Of a stretch of 35,582 bases of DNA, positions 11,577-20,133 are shown in pieces. Under the pieces are notes generated by a model that was not told the origin of the DNA, made no database searches, and saw only the letters and a list, made by a program, of their open reading frames with translations. This DNA comes from Actinomycetes bacterium (GTDB lineage Bacteria > Actinomycetota > Thermoleophilia > Solirubrobacterales > Solirubrobacteraceae), in the NCBI GenBank assembly GCA_021846845.1, contig JAJZWB010000026.1, positions 1-35,582 of the forward strand. Direction: 5' to 3'. How positions within the stretch are numbered: position 1 is the first letter of the stretch; the number at the start of each line of letters is the position of its first letter. Position numbers and translations under genes: made by a program.

Positions 11577-12238
11577 GGCTGATCCGGCGCCGCGCCCGGA
11601 CGCCGGCCGCCGAGCGGTTCGCCGCGGCTCGCTGGCCGCCGGCGAACCTGCCGTGGCGCCGGGCGCAGTGGTGCGTGATCGACCTGGAGCTGACGGGACT
11701 GCACGCGGACGGCGAGATCATCGCGATCGGCGCCGTGCCGATCCGCGACGGCGCGCTGATCCTCGGTGAGGCGCTCTACGCGCTCGCGCGCCCGGAGCGC
11801 CCGCCGATGCGGGAGGCGGTCCTGGTCCACAAGCTGCGCCTGGCGGACCTCAGCGAGGCGCCGCCGCTGGATGACGCGATCGAGGCGCTGCTGGATCTGC
11901 TCGCGAGCCGGGTGCCGGTGTTCCACACCTCGATGGTCGAACGGGCCTTCCTGGGGCGCGAGCTCCGCGAGCGCGGGCTGCGCCTCCCGGCCGACGCCGA
12001 CACCGAGGAGCTCGGACGGCGGTGGCTGCGCGAGCGCGACGGACGGGCTCCCAACGGGCTGCCGCTGGCGCGGCTGGCGTCCCTGCTTGGGCAGCCGGCT
12101 GAGGACCCGCACCACGCGCTCGGGGATGCGCTCACGACCGCGAAGGCGTTCATCGCCCTGGCGAGCCTGCTCGACGCGCGCTCGCCGCAGACGGTCGGCT
12201 CGCTGCGCTCGGTCGAGGGTCTTCCGCGGTCCCGGTGA
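11573..12238 (+). CDS. DnaQ-like DEDDh 3'-5' exonuclease
   Basis: CVIDLELTGLHADGEIIAIGAV (DxE), HTSMVERAFL, HHALGDALTTAKAF. Overlaps upstream stop (GTGA). Confidence 0.88.
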   Translation: MRLIRRRARTPAAERFAAARWPPANLPWRRAQWCVIDLELTGLHADGEIIAIGAVPIRDGALILGEALYALARPERPPMREAVLVHKLRLADLSEAPPLDDAIEALLDLLASRVPVFHTSMVERAFLGRELRERGLRLPADADTEELGRRWLRERDGRAPNGLPLARLASLLGQPAEDPHHALGDALTTAKAFIALASLLDARSPQTVGSLRSVEGLPRSR

Positions 12239-12259
12239 CGGGAGGCGCCGGGGACCGGC

Positions 12260-12434
12260 GAGAGGCCGGCTACACGGCGCGCCGGGCCCGTGAGAGGCCT
12301 GCGACCCAGCGGGCCGGACCCGCGAGAGGCCGGCCAGAGGCCGGCCAGAGGCCGGCCAGAGGCCGGCGAGAGGCCGGCGAGAGGCCGGCGAGAGGCCGGC
12401 GAGAGGCCGGCGAGAGGCCGGCGAGAGGGCCGGC
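12260..12434. repeat. Intergenic nested tandem repeat: two 32-bp units, then ten 11-bp units [C/G]AGAGGCCGGC
   Basis: 32-bp units at 12260-12291 and 12292-12323 both begin GAGAGGCC[G/T]GC; 11-bp units every 11 bp from 12324 to 12434 (last has one extra G). Confidence 0.9.
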
Positions 12435-12568
12435 GACACAGCGCGCCGGCGGGCACCTGCGCGAACGCGGGTGCGGAGGGTAGGGCTGTGAAGGAGGGGC
12501 GGGCGGCGCGCGCCAGTGGCGCCCCGGCCAGAGGACGGGCGGCGCGCGCCGATGCCGCTCCCGACGAC

Positions 12569-12605
12569 GAGCGGGCGGCCGCGCCTGTGGCGCGGCCGCC
12601 CGCTC
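12569..12605. terminator. Perfect 17-bp hairpin between convergent exonuclease and glutamine synthetase
   Basis: GAGCGGGCGGCCGCGCC-TGT-GGCGCGGCCGCCCGCTC; no clear U-tract on either strand. Confidence 0.65.
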
Positions 12606-12622
12606 TCAGCCCCGGTCGCCGA

Positions 12623-13990
12623 TCAGTACAGCTGCAGGTAGCGGTCGAGCTCCCACTGCGTGATCTGCTCGTGGGCGGCCTGCCACTCGCGCCGCTTGAC
12701 CTTGATGAAGTAGTCGACGTAGTCGACGCCGCCAGCCTTGCCGAACGCCTCGCGCATCACGTCGTCGGCCTCCAGCTCGCGAGTCGCGTCAAGCAGGTTC
12801 GCCGGCAGCGTCTCGATCCCCTGCGCCTCCCGATCGGAGACGTCCAGTGTGTAGAGGTTGGACGAGTTCGGCTCGCCCGCGTCCAGACCGCGCGCGACCC
12901 CGTCCAGCCCGGCGCACAGCATCGCCGTCGCCGCCAGGTACGGGTTGCAGGAACCGTCGACGGTGCGGTCCTCGATCCGCCCCGGCCCCGGGATCCGCAG
13001 CATCTGCGTGCGGTTGTTGTAGCCGTAGCTGATGTAGGCCGGGGCCCACGTCGCGCCGCTCGTCGGCGCACCGACGACCAGACGCTTGTAGGAGTTGACG
13101 GTCGGGGCGCTGACGGCGATGTACGCCTTCGCGTGCGCCTTGAGGCCGCCGACGAAGCTGTAGCCCAGGTCGCTGAGCCCCAGCCCCCGCGGGTCATCCG
13201 CCGGATCGCGGTCGAACACGTTGACGCCGTCCTTCCACAGGCTGATGTGGAAGTGACACCCGTTGCCCGTCTTGTCGGCGAAGGGCTTGGGCATGAACGT
13301 CGCGATCAGGCCCCGCTGCTGCGCCAGGGTCTCGACCATGTAGCGGAAGAAGATCGCCCGATCGCAGGTCGTCAGCGCGTCCGCGAACTGGAAGTTCTGC
13401 TCGAACTGGCCGTTCGCGTCCTCGTGGTCGGTGGCGTAGTTGTCCCATCCGAGGCCCGTCACCGCCTTGGATACCTCCGCCACGAAGTCCAGGTTGCGCG
13501 TCAGGGCGCGCATGTCGTAGCAGGGCTGGTCAAGCGTGTCCAGCGGGTCGGCGAGCTCCAGCGAGCCGTCGGCGGCGCGTCGCAGGAGGAAGTACTCCAG
13601 CTCGGCTCCGATCTTCAGCTCGTAGCCCTGCTCGGCCGCCCGAGCGAGCGCCCGGCGCAGGATCGTGCGCGGGCAGAAGGGCCACTCCTCGCCCTCCACC
13701 GTGACGTTGCACGCGAACCGTGCCACGTTCGGCTGCCAGGGCAGGATCGTCAGCGATGTGGGGTCGGGCATCGCGATCATGTCGGGATCGTCGGGGCCCT
13801 GACCGATGTCACCGGCGGCGAACCCGGCGAACCCGGCGCCGTCGCTGAGCAGGTCGTCAAGGTGATGGGCCGGAACCAGCTTTGCGCTCGGCTTGCCGTG
13901 CATGTCGACGAACTGGGCGAACAGGAACTCGATTCCCTTGTCCCTGACGATCCGCCGGACGTCGTCCTCGTTTTGTGGGGCGTTGCTCAT
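12623..13990 (-). CDS. glnT: Type III glutamine synthetase family (GlnT / GmaS-like)
   Basis: MSNAPQNEDDVRRIVRDKGIEFLFAQFVDMHGKPSAKLVP; GAELEYFLL; NGQFEQNF; NGCHFHISLW; PGPGRIEDRTVDGSCNPYLA. Exact substrate not determinable here. Confidence 0.88.
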   Translation of the reverse strand: MSNAPQNEDDVRRIVRDKGIEFLFAQFVDMHGKPSAKLVPAHHLDDLLSDGAGFAGFAAGDIGQGPDDPDMIAMPDPTSLTILPWQPNVARFACNVTVEGEEWPFCPRTILRRALARAAEQGYELKIGAELEYFLLRRAADGSLELADPLDTLDQPCYDMRALTRNLDFVAEVSKAVTGLGWDNYATDHEDANGQFEQNFQFADALTTCDRAIFFRYMVETLAQQRGLIATFMPKPFADKTGNGCHFHISLWKDGVNVFDRDPADDPRGLGLSDLGYSFVGGLKAHAKAYIAVSAPTVNSYKRLVVGAPTSGATWAPAYISYGYNNRTQMLRIPGPGRIEDRTVDGSCNPYLAATAMLCAGLDGVARGLDAGEPNSSNLYTLDVSDREAQGIETLPANLLDATRELEADDVMREAFGKAGGVDYVDYFIKVKRREWQAAHEQITQWELDRYLQLY

Positions 13991-13998
13991 GGGTGAGA

Positions 13999-14028
13999 GG
14001 TATATCCGCGGCCGGTCGTGCTGCACAA
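13999..14028 (-). promoter_or_regulatory. Candidate leaderless glnT promoter (TTGTGC-N18-TATACC-N8-ATG) with palindrome GTGCTGCAC over the -35
   Basis: - strand TTGTGC at 14028-14023, TATACC at 14004-13999, ATG at 13990; GTGC-T-GCAC at 14018-14026. Confidence 0.45.
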
Positions 14029-14059
14029 TGGGCTTGGGCACCGCTAAGTGGGCGCTGCC

Positions 14060-14076
14060 ATGTGCGCCCTGCACAT
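14060..14076. promoter_or_regulatory. Inverted repeat ATGTGC-GCCCT-GCACAT, candidate operator in the glnT/PucR divergent region
   Basis: Perfect 6-bp arms with 5-bp spacer, 18 bp before the PucR-type start. Confidence 0.4.
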
Positions 14077-14094
14077 ACCTTTGGAAAGCAGACC

Positions 14095-15873
14095 GTGACC
14101 CTCAGCGCCGAACCCCAGCCGCAGCCCGCCGCCGAGCTGCAGGCCCTGCGTGAGGAGAACCGGACCCTGTACGCGGTCATCCGCCTGGTCTCGTCTTCGC
14201 TGGAGCTTGAGCCGATGCTCCAGGCCGTCGTCGACCTCGCCACCGAGGCGACCGACTGCCACGCCTGCTTCATCTACCTGCTGGAGGGCGAGACGCTCAC
14301 GATCCGCGCCGCCTCGCCGGTCTTCGCCCAGGTCGTCGGACGCGTCAGCTTCCCGATCTCGGAGGGGCTGGCGGGCTGGGTCGCCCGCAGCCGGCGCCCT
14401 GAGTTCATCCGCGATCGCGCGATGGACGACCCGAGGATGAAGTATGTGCCGGCCCTGCGCGAGGAGGACTTCCAGTCGATGGCGGCGGTGCCGATCCTGT
14501 CGCGCGCGGGCTCCACGATCGGCGTGATCGTTCTCCACACGCGGGCTCCGCGAGAGTTCGGAGAGGACACCCTCAAGCTGCTGATGCACATCGCGTCGCT
14601 GGTCTCAGGCGCGATCGAGAACGCGCAGCTCTACGGCCGCGGCCGGCGCCGCGTCGAGGCGCTGACGGGCCTGGCCGAGCTCGGGCAGGACGTGGCCGCC
14701 GCGGCCGCCACGGGCGAGCTGGAGGAGCTGCTGGTCCGCCGCACGGCCACGCTGCTGCGCGCGGACGCCTGCCAGCTGCTGGCGGTCGACTCGGAGCGGC
14801 TCACGGTGCGGGCATCGTTCCCGGACCGGCTGCCGGCGCCGGCGACCGCGGCCGAGGTGCTGCTGGCTGGGCTGGAGCACCGCGCCGGCTCGGCCGCTCC
14901 CGCGCGGGCGCTGTGGCCGTCGGAGGCGCTGAGCGACCTGCTCGTCGTGCCGCTGACGGCCGGCACCGAGCTGATCGGGCTGCTGTGCGTGGCCGCGGCC
15001 CGCGCCGCGGCGTTCGGGGAGGAGGACGCGGAGATCGCGCGCTCGGTGGCGACCCTCGCGGCGGTCGCGATCCGCCGGGTGCAGCTGATCGAGGGGCTCA
15101 CGGAGGCCAACGCCGTCAAGGAGCTGTTCGAGGCGCTCGAGGCCGGGGCGGGCGCGTTCGCGGCCGCCAAGGCGGCCCAGCTGCGCTGCAACCTGGAGGC
15201 TCCGTACCTGATCGTGCGCGCCCAGCCCGCCGGGTCGCGCACCCAGGCGACCGGCGAGTGGCGCGCGGCCGCCGAGCAGCTCGGCCGTGAGCTGTCGCAG
15301 CTGGCGCCCCGCGGCGCGGTCGAGGCGGGTCCCGGGCCGGTGCGCGCGCTGCTCGCGTTCGGGCACCGGCGTCGCGCCTCCGGCGAGGAGCTGCTCGGCC
15401 TGCTTCGAGACCTCGGACGCCGGACGGGGGCGGTGATCGGAGTGAGCGAGGCGCGCTCCGCGCCCGCCGACGCCGCCGGGGCCCACCGTGAGGCGACGGA
15501 CGCCGCCACGATCGCGGCCGCGCTGCTGCCCGACGGCGGCGCGATCGCCTACTCGGAGGTCGGCGCCTACCGCTACCTGGTTCAGATCGCGGCTGCCGAC
15601 GCACCGCGTGACGGGATGCGGGCGGCGGTCGACCGGCTGATCGAGTACGACCGCCGCCGCCACGCCTCGCTGCTGGACACGCTTGAGCGCTACCTGTCCG
15701 AGCGCCGCAGCGTGATCGAGTCCGCGCGCGCGCTGTTCATCCATCCCAACACGCTGCGCCAGCGGCTGGGGCGCATCGAGGAGCTGACCGGGCTCGACCT
15801 GGACCGCGACGACCTGCTGTCGCTGGAGCTGGCGATCAAGCTGGCGCGGCTGCACGGCCGCCCCGGGGGGTGA
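14095..15873 (+). CDS. GAF-domain PucR-family transcriptional regulator
   Basis: GTG start with GGAAAG upstream; GAF domain (LEPMLQAVVDLATEATDCHACFIYLLEGE); PucR C-terminal HTH (LFIHPNTLRQRLGRIEELTGLDLDRDDLLSLELAIKL). Confidence 0.88.
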   Translation: MTLSAEPQPQPAAELQALREENRTLYAVIRLVSSSLELEPMLQAVVDLATEATDCHACFIYLLEGETLTIRAASPVFAQVVGRVSFPISEGLAGWVARSRRPEFIRDRAMDDPRMKYVPALREEDFQSMAAVPILSRAGSTIGVIVLHTRAPREFGEDTLKLLMHIASLVSGAIENAQLYGRGRRRVEALTGLAELGQDVAAAAATGELEELLVRRTATLLRADACQLLAVDSERLTVRASFPDRLPAPATAAEVLLAGLEHRAGSAAPARALWPSEALSDLLVVPLTAGTELIGLLCVAAARAAAFGEEDAEIARSVATLAAVAIRRVQLIEGLTEANAVKELFEALEAGAGAFAAAKAAQLRCNLEAPYLIVRAQPAGSRTQATGEWRAAAEQLGRELSQLAPRGAVEAGPGPVRALLAFGHRRRASGEELLGLLRDLGRRTGAVIGVSEARSAPADAAGAHREATDAATIAAALLPDGGAIAYSEVGAYRYLVQIAAADAPRDGMRAAVDRLIEYDRRRHASLLDTLERYLSERRSVIESARALFIHPNTLRQRLGRIEELTGLDLDRDDLLSLELAIKLARLHGRPGG

Positions 15874-15947
15874 CGCTCCCGGGGCCGGGCTAGGACCCCG
15901 GAACGGGCCTGGGCGGCGCCCGGCGCCCGGGGGAGGCTGAGTTCGCG

Positions 15948-16436
15948 TCAGCCCTCGTCGCGGACCAGGACCACCGGTATCCGCGCCCGTCGGCGGACCC
16001 GCTGCGGCTCCTGGCTCCAGATCGCGTCGCCGATCAGCCGTGGCCGGTCCGGGTCGGCGGCCATCACGATCGCGTCGCAGCCCTCGCTGGAGGCCCGGCC
16101 GATGATCCGCTTGGTCGCGCTGCGGGTGCCCATGACGTGGCCGTCGACGTCGATCCCCTTGCGGCGCAGCCGTGAGACCGCCCTGCGGACGATCTCACGC
16201 TGCTCGTCCCACTCACGCTTGGTCGGCAGCAGCCCGGGGTTGGGGAGCCCGAACGCCACGCCGTGCACGCGCGCGATCGAGAGCACGTGCACGCTAGCGC
16301 CGGATTCACGGGCGAGCTCCAGCGTCCGCTCTATCACCGCGTCCGAGAACGGCCGGCCCTCGGAGGCGAGAAGGATTCGCCTCCAGGGGCCGGCCTGAAC
16401 CGGAGATTCGTCTCGGCTGCGGCGGTCGGTCACCAT
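15948..16436 (-). CDS. Universal stress protein (UspA-like)
   Basis: ILLASEGRPFSDAVIERTLELARESGASVHVLSIARV and CDAIVMAADPD. Track ORF starts too far upstream. Confidence 0.85.
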   Translation of the reverse strand: MVTDRRSRDESPVQAGPWRRILLASEGRPFSDAVIERTLELARESGASVHVLSIARVHGVAFGLPNPGLLPTKREWDEQREIVRRAVSRLRRKGIDVDGHVMGTRSATKRIIGRASSEGCDAIVMAADPDRPRLIGDAIWSQEPQRVRRRARIPVVLVRDEG

Positions 16437-16438
16437 GC

Positions 16439-17992
16439 TCACGGCCCGGTGCCCGTGGCGGCGGGCGCGGGTGAACGCTCGGCGACCTGGGCGTCGGGCC
16501 TGCGGTCCTCGACCTTCTTGCGGTACCAGTACAGCGGCAGGTAGGTCAGCAGGGTGCCGAGACCGATGAAGTAGTACGGCAGCGTGGTCGTGCCGGCCGC
16601 GTTGCACGAGCAGCTGGCGTACACCGGGCCGCCCCACACGTAGATGATCGCGTACAGCGCCGCCATTGCGAGCGCCACGTACTTCATGAACTCGGGCAGG
16701 CGGAACGGACGGCGCACGTTGGGCCGATGCTGGCGCAGCAGGTAGTAGCCGACGAGCACCGGCAGGAACGAGAACAGGTATCCGACGTTGGAGAACGTGT
16801 AGATCTGCACGGCTCCGCCCATGAACACCACGATCAGGGAGGCGGTGACGTTGAACGCCATCGCGTGGCCGGGCACGCCGTGGGAGTTGGTCCGCGTGAA
16901 CCACTTGGGGAAGTGGCCGTCGGTCGCCATCTGGTGCAGCGAGCGAGAGGAGCCGGTGATCGCGTTGAGCGCCGACAGGACCAGCGCGACGATCAGCATC
17001 AGGGCGATCGCCCACTTGAGCGCCGTCGACCCCGCCCCGGTCCCGAACACCTTCGAGGTGAACTCGATGAAGATCGTCTTCGGGTCCACCAGCGCCGCGT
17101 TGCCGAGCGCGTGCACGCCGAGCACGATCACGAACGCGATCGGGATCATCGTGTAGATGAACACCCCGTAGCCGCCCTCGAGGTTCATCGCGATCTTCGC
17201 GTCGCGGTCTGGGTTGCGGCACTCGCCGATGTAGCAGGCGGCGGCCTCCATCGCGATCACGTTCCAGGTCAGCAGGAAGCCGAACGCGACCGACAGCGTC
17301 AGCCACCCGTGGTGGAACTCCGACGTGAAGAAGCCCGTGCCGTCAGGGTGCTGGAAGTGGAACAGCTGGCCGAAGTGGACGGCCCCGAGGTTGAAGATCC
17401 ACGAGATCGCCAGGAAGGTCAGCGGGATCATCGAGAGCATCGCGAGCACGGTCGCGAACACGGTCCCGAACCGCAGGCCGCGGTAGGAGGGGACCCACAG
17501 CGCCAGGATGCCGACGACCGCGATGCCGATCGTCCACCAGGCGATCGGGGTGCCCAGCAGCGAGATGCCGCTGGTCGTGTTGAGGTGCAGGAGGTCGGCG
17601 ATGTAGAACGACGCCAGGATCATGTTCAGCGGCGCGACCGGGAACCAGCCGATCCAGTAGGCCCACGCCGTGAGCCCGTTGACGTGTTCGGCGAACCGCG
17701 GCCAGCGGTCCTTGAACGCGACGTATGCGTAGCTGGGCGAGCCGCCGGAGCGGTCCGGCATCATCGCCGCCAGCTCGGCGAGGAAAAGGCAAAGCAGATA
17801 GCCGGTGATCGTGATCAGGAACGTGATCGGGATCGCCGCGGCTCCCAGCGAGACGACCATCACCGGGGCGATGCCGGTCACGAGGATCGTGCCGGCCAAC
17901 CCGATGACGAACGCGCTCCACCAGTTGCCAGTCTTCGGCAGCCCGCTCCCCTCGTAGCTGAGTTCGTCGTGCTCTGCCGCGAAGTCCGCCAT
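16439..17992 (-). CDS. APC-superfamily amino acid/amine permease
   Basis: MADFAAEHDELSYEGSGLPKTGNWWSAFVIGLAGT... multiple hydrophobic segments, RSGGSPSYAYVAFKDRW; SD AGGGAGG before ATG at 17992. Confidence 0.9.
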   Translation of the reverse strand: MADFAAEHDELSYEGSGLPKTGNWWSAFVIGLAGTILVTGIAPVMVVSLGAAAIPITFLITITGYLLCLFLAELAAMMPDRSGGSPSYAYVAFKDRWPRFAEHVNGLTAWAYWIGWFPVAPLNMILASFYIADLLHLNTTSGISLLGTPIAWWTIGIAVVGILALWVPSYRGLRFGTVFATVLAMLSMIPLTFLAISWIFNLGAVHFGQLFHFQHPDGTGFFTSEFHHGWLTLSVAFGFLLTWNVIAMEAAACYIGECRNPDRDAKIAMNLEGGYGVFIYTMIPIAFVIVLGVHALGNAALVDPKTIFIEFTSKVFGTGAGSTALKWAIALMLIVALVLSALNAITGSSRSLHQMATDGHFPKWFTRTNSHGVPGHAMAFNVTASLIVVFMGGAVQIYTFSNVGYLFSFLPVLVGYYLLRQHRPNVRRPFRLPEFMKYVALAMAALYAIIYVWGGPVYASCSCNAAGTTTLPYYFIGLGTLLTYLPLYWYRKKVEDRRPDAQVAERSPAPAATGTGP

Positions 17993-18085
17993 TCGTCCTC
18001 CCTGTAGACGTAAACGAGGTGGCTTAGCCTGACACGTCGGTGGTGTCCTGCAATACGCTGCGCCAACACAATTATCGCGCCTGAC

Positions 18086-19891
18086 ATGGACAACCTGGAT
18101 ACATTCCTCGCAGGCCACCCGCCGTTCGGCGCGATCGCTCCGGAGCTGCTGCGCGAGCTGGTCGACGGGGCCCTCGTCTCCGAGCACGAGCCGGGCTCGG
18201 TGGTCGTGCTGGAGGACGGTCGTCCGGCGACCGGCATGTGGGTCGTGCTGGAAGGCTCGATGGACGTGGTGCACGACGGAGAGGTGATGCAGGTGCTCGC
18301 GCCGGGGGAGTGCTTCGGCCACATGTCGCTGCTCTCCGGGATGTCGCCGGCGTTCACGGTCCGCGCGCGGGAGCACTCCCGCTGTGCGCTGCTCCCGGGG
18401 CCGGTCGCGCGCCGGGTGCTTGCGACCGAGGCCGGCATCTCCTACCTCGCGCGCTCCATGCGAAAGCGCCTGACCCGGGCCGCCGACACAGTGCACGGAC
18501 TGCAGGACGTGGCCACCACGCCGGTGGTCCAGATCATGCGCCCGCCCGTGTTCGTCGACGGCGACGAGCCGGCCGGTGCGGCGCTGGCGCGGCTCGGCGA
18601 CGCCGGCGCGCGCGCGCTGCTGGTCGCGATGGGCGACGGCTCGCTCGGGATCGTCACGGACGCCGAGGTCCGGGCGCGCGTGCTCGCCGGCCCGCTGACG
18701 CCCGACACCCCCGTGCGCGAGCTCGCGCGCGCGCCGGCTCCGACGGTGCCGGTCGGCCAGCTGGCCGTCGAGGCGACCGTCGACATGCTGTCGGAGGGCG
18801 TCGAGCACGTTGCCGTCGTCGACCGCGGCGAGGTCCGCGGGATGCTGAGCGCCGCCGACCTTCTGGGGCTCGAGGCGACCAGCCCGATCGCCCTGCGCCA
18901 CTCGATCCTGACGGCCGTCGACGTCGACGCGCTGGATCAGGCGACGGCCCGGCTGCCGCTGCTCTTCTCCGCGCTGGTGCGGGCCGGCGTGCCGTCGCGG
19001 CAGCTGGGGCGCGTGCTCACGCTCGCGCACGACGCGGTGGTGGCGAGGCTGACCGAGCTGTCGATCGCCCGGCGCGGTCCCGCTCCGGCGCCCTGGGCGT
19101 GGATCGACCTCGGCAGCGCCGCGCGCCGCGAGTTCACGCTCGCCTCCGACCAGGACAACGCGCTCGCCTACGCCCCAACGCCCGGCGGCGACGGGTCCGG
19201 GATCGACGCCTGGTTCGAGCAGCTCGGCGCGGATGTCAACGCCGGCCTGGAGCGCGCCGGGATCGGAGTGGACAACAACGGCGTGCTGGCCCGCGATCGG
19301 CGCTGGCGGATGACCAAGGACGCCTGGATCCAGACCTTCGACAGCTGCCTGACCACGCCAGACGAGTCGCATCTGATCCGCGCCACCGTCGCGTTCGACT
19401 TCCGCTCGGTCGCGGGCGGCCTCAGCGTCACCCCAGAGCTGACCGCCAGGATCAGGGCCGCCCGCCGGCACCCGCAGCTGATGGCCCTGATCGCGCGCGG
19501 CGCGGCCGGGTTCCCGGTGGCGATCGGCTTCCGCGGTCAGCTGCAGACCGACCGAGAGGGGCGCGTCGACGTCAAGCGCGGCGCGATCCTGCCGCTCGTC
19601 AACGTGGTCCGCTGGCACGCGCTCGCCGCGGGCATCACGATCTCGTCGACCGTCGACCGCCTCGAGGCGGTGGCGGCCGTCGGCGGTCTCCCGCGGGGTG
19701 AGGCCGACGCGCTGCTGGAGGCCTTCGAGGTGATCGCGCGGCACCGGTTCGAGCATCATGCGCGGCTGATCGCCGAGGGGCGCGCCCCCGACAACCGGAT
19801 CGACCCCGGCGAGCTGCCGCCGATCGCGCGCACCGACCTGCGGGAGGCGCTGCAGGCCGTCCGCCGCGCGCAGAAGCGGCTGCCGGCGTAG
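18086..19891 (+). CDS. cNMP-binding-like/CBS/DUF294 nucleotidyltransferase-like protein (intact SDxD)
   Basis: cNMP-like domain, CBS pair (MRPPVFVDGDEPAGAAL), NT motif GSAARREFTLASDQDNALAY, DUF294 C-terminal FDFRSVAGG. Confidence 0.9.
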   Translation: MDNLDTFLAGHPPFGAIAPELLRELVDGALVSEHEPGSVVVLEDGRPATGMWVVLEGSMDVVHDGEVMQVLAPGECFGHMSLLSGMSPAFTVRAREHSRCALLPGPVARRVLATEAGISYLARSMRKRLTRAADTVHGLQDVATTPVVQIMRPPVFVDGDEPAGAALARLGDAGARALLVAMGDGSLGIVTDAEVRARVLAGPLTPDTPVRELARAPAPTVPVGQLAVEATVDMLSEGVEHVAVVDRGEVRGMLSAADLLGLEATSPIALRHSILTAVDVDALDQATARLPLLFSALVRAGVPSRQLGRVLTLAHDAVVARLTELSIARRGPAPAPWAWIDLGSAARREFTLASDQDNALAYAPTPGGDGSGIDAWFEQLGADVNAGLERAGIGVDNNGVLARDRRWRMTKDAWIQTFDSCLTTPDESHLIRATVAFDFRSVAGGLSVTPELTARIRAARRHPQLMALIARGAAGFPVAIGFRGQLQTDREGRVDVKRGAILPLVNVVRWHALAAGITISSTVDRLEAVAAVGGLPRGEADALLEAFEVIARHRFEHHARLIAEGRAPDNRIDPGELPPIARTDLREALQAVRRAQKRLPA

Positions 19892-20029
19892 CCGCCGCGC
19901 ATCGATCTGCGGGAGGCGCTGCAGGCCGTCCGCCGCGCCCGGAAGCGGCTGCCGGCGTAGCCGCCGCGCATCGATCTGCGGGAGGCGCTGCAGGCCGTCC
20001 GCCGCGCCCGGAAGCGGCCGCCGGCGTAG
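19823..20029 (+). repeat. 69-bp tandem repeat x3; first copy is the CDS 3' end including its TAG
   Basis: TAG at 19889-19891, 19958-19960 and 20027-20029 (period 69). Copies 2 and 3 read PPRIDLREALQAVRRARKR[L/P]PA*. Confidence 0.93.
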
Positions 20030-20119
20030 CCGCCCCGGCGGCGCGGCTGTGGCGCCGGGCGCCACATCGCAATCGGAAACTGTGCCCGGAGTCGCCATTG
20101 ACCGCGAACCAGCACGGTC

Positions 20120-20125
20120 TAGGCT
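20120..20125 (+). promoter_or_regulatory. Candidate -10 (TAGGCT) for leaderless glxB
   Basis: TAGGCT, 8 nt, ATG at 20134. Confidence 0.45.
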
Positions 20126-20133
20126 GCCCGACC

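Noticed and set aside
12324-12434. CRISPR array
   Set aside because: 11-bp head-to-tail units with no spacers and no cas genes; a minisatellite. The same reasoning applies to 27051-27218 and 35434-35573.
16727-18007. 426-aa + strand ORF antisense to the APC permease
   Set aside because: Composition (Asp/Arg/His/Gln-rich) typical of GC-biased antisense frames; the permease frame is clearly coding.
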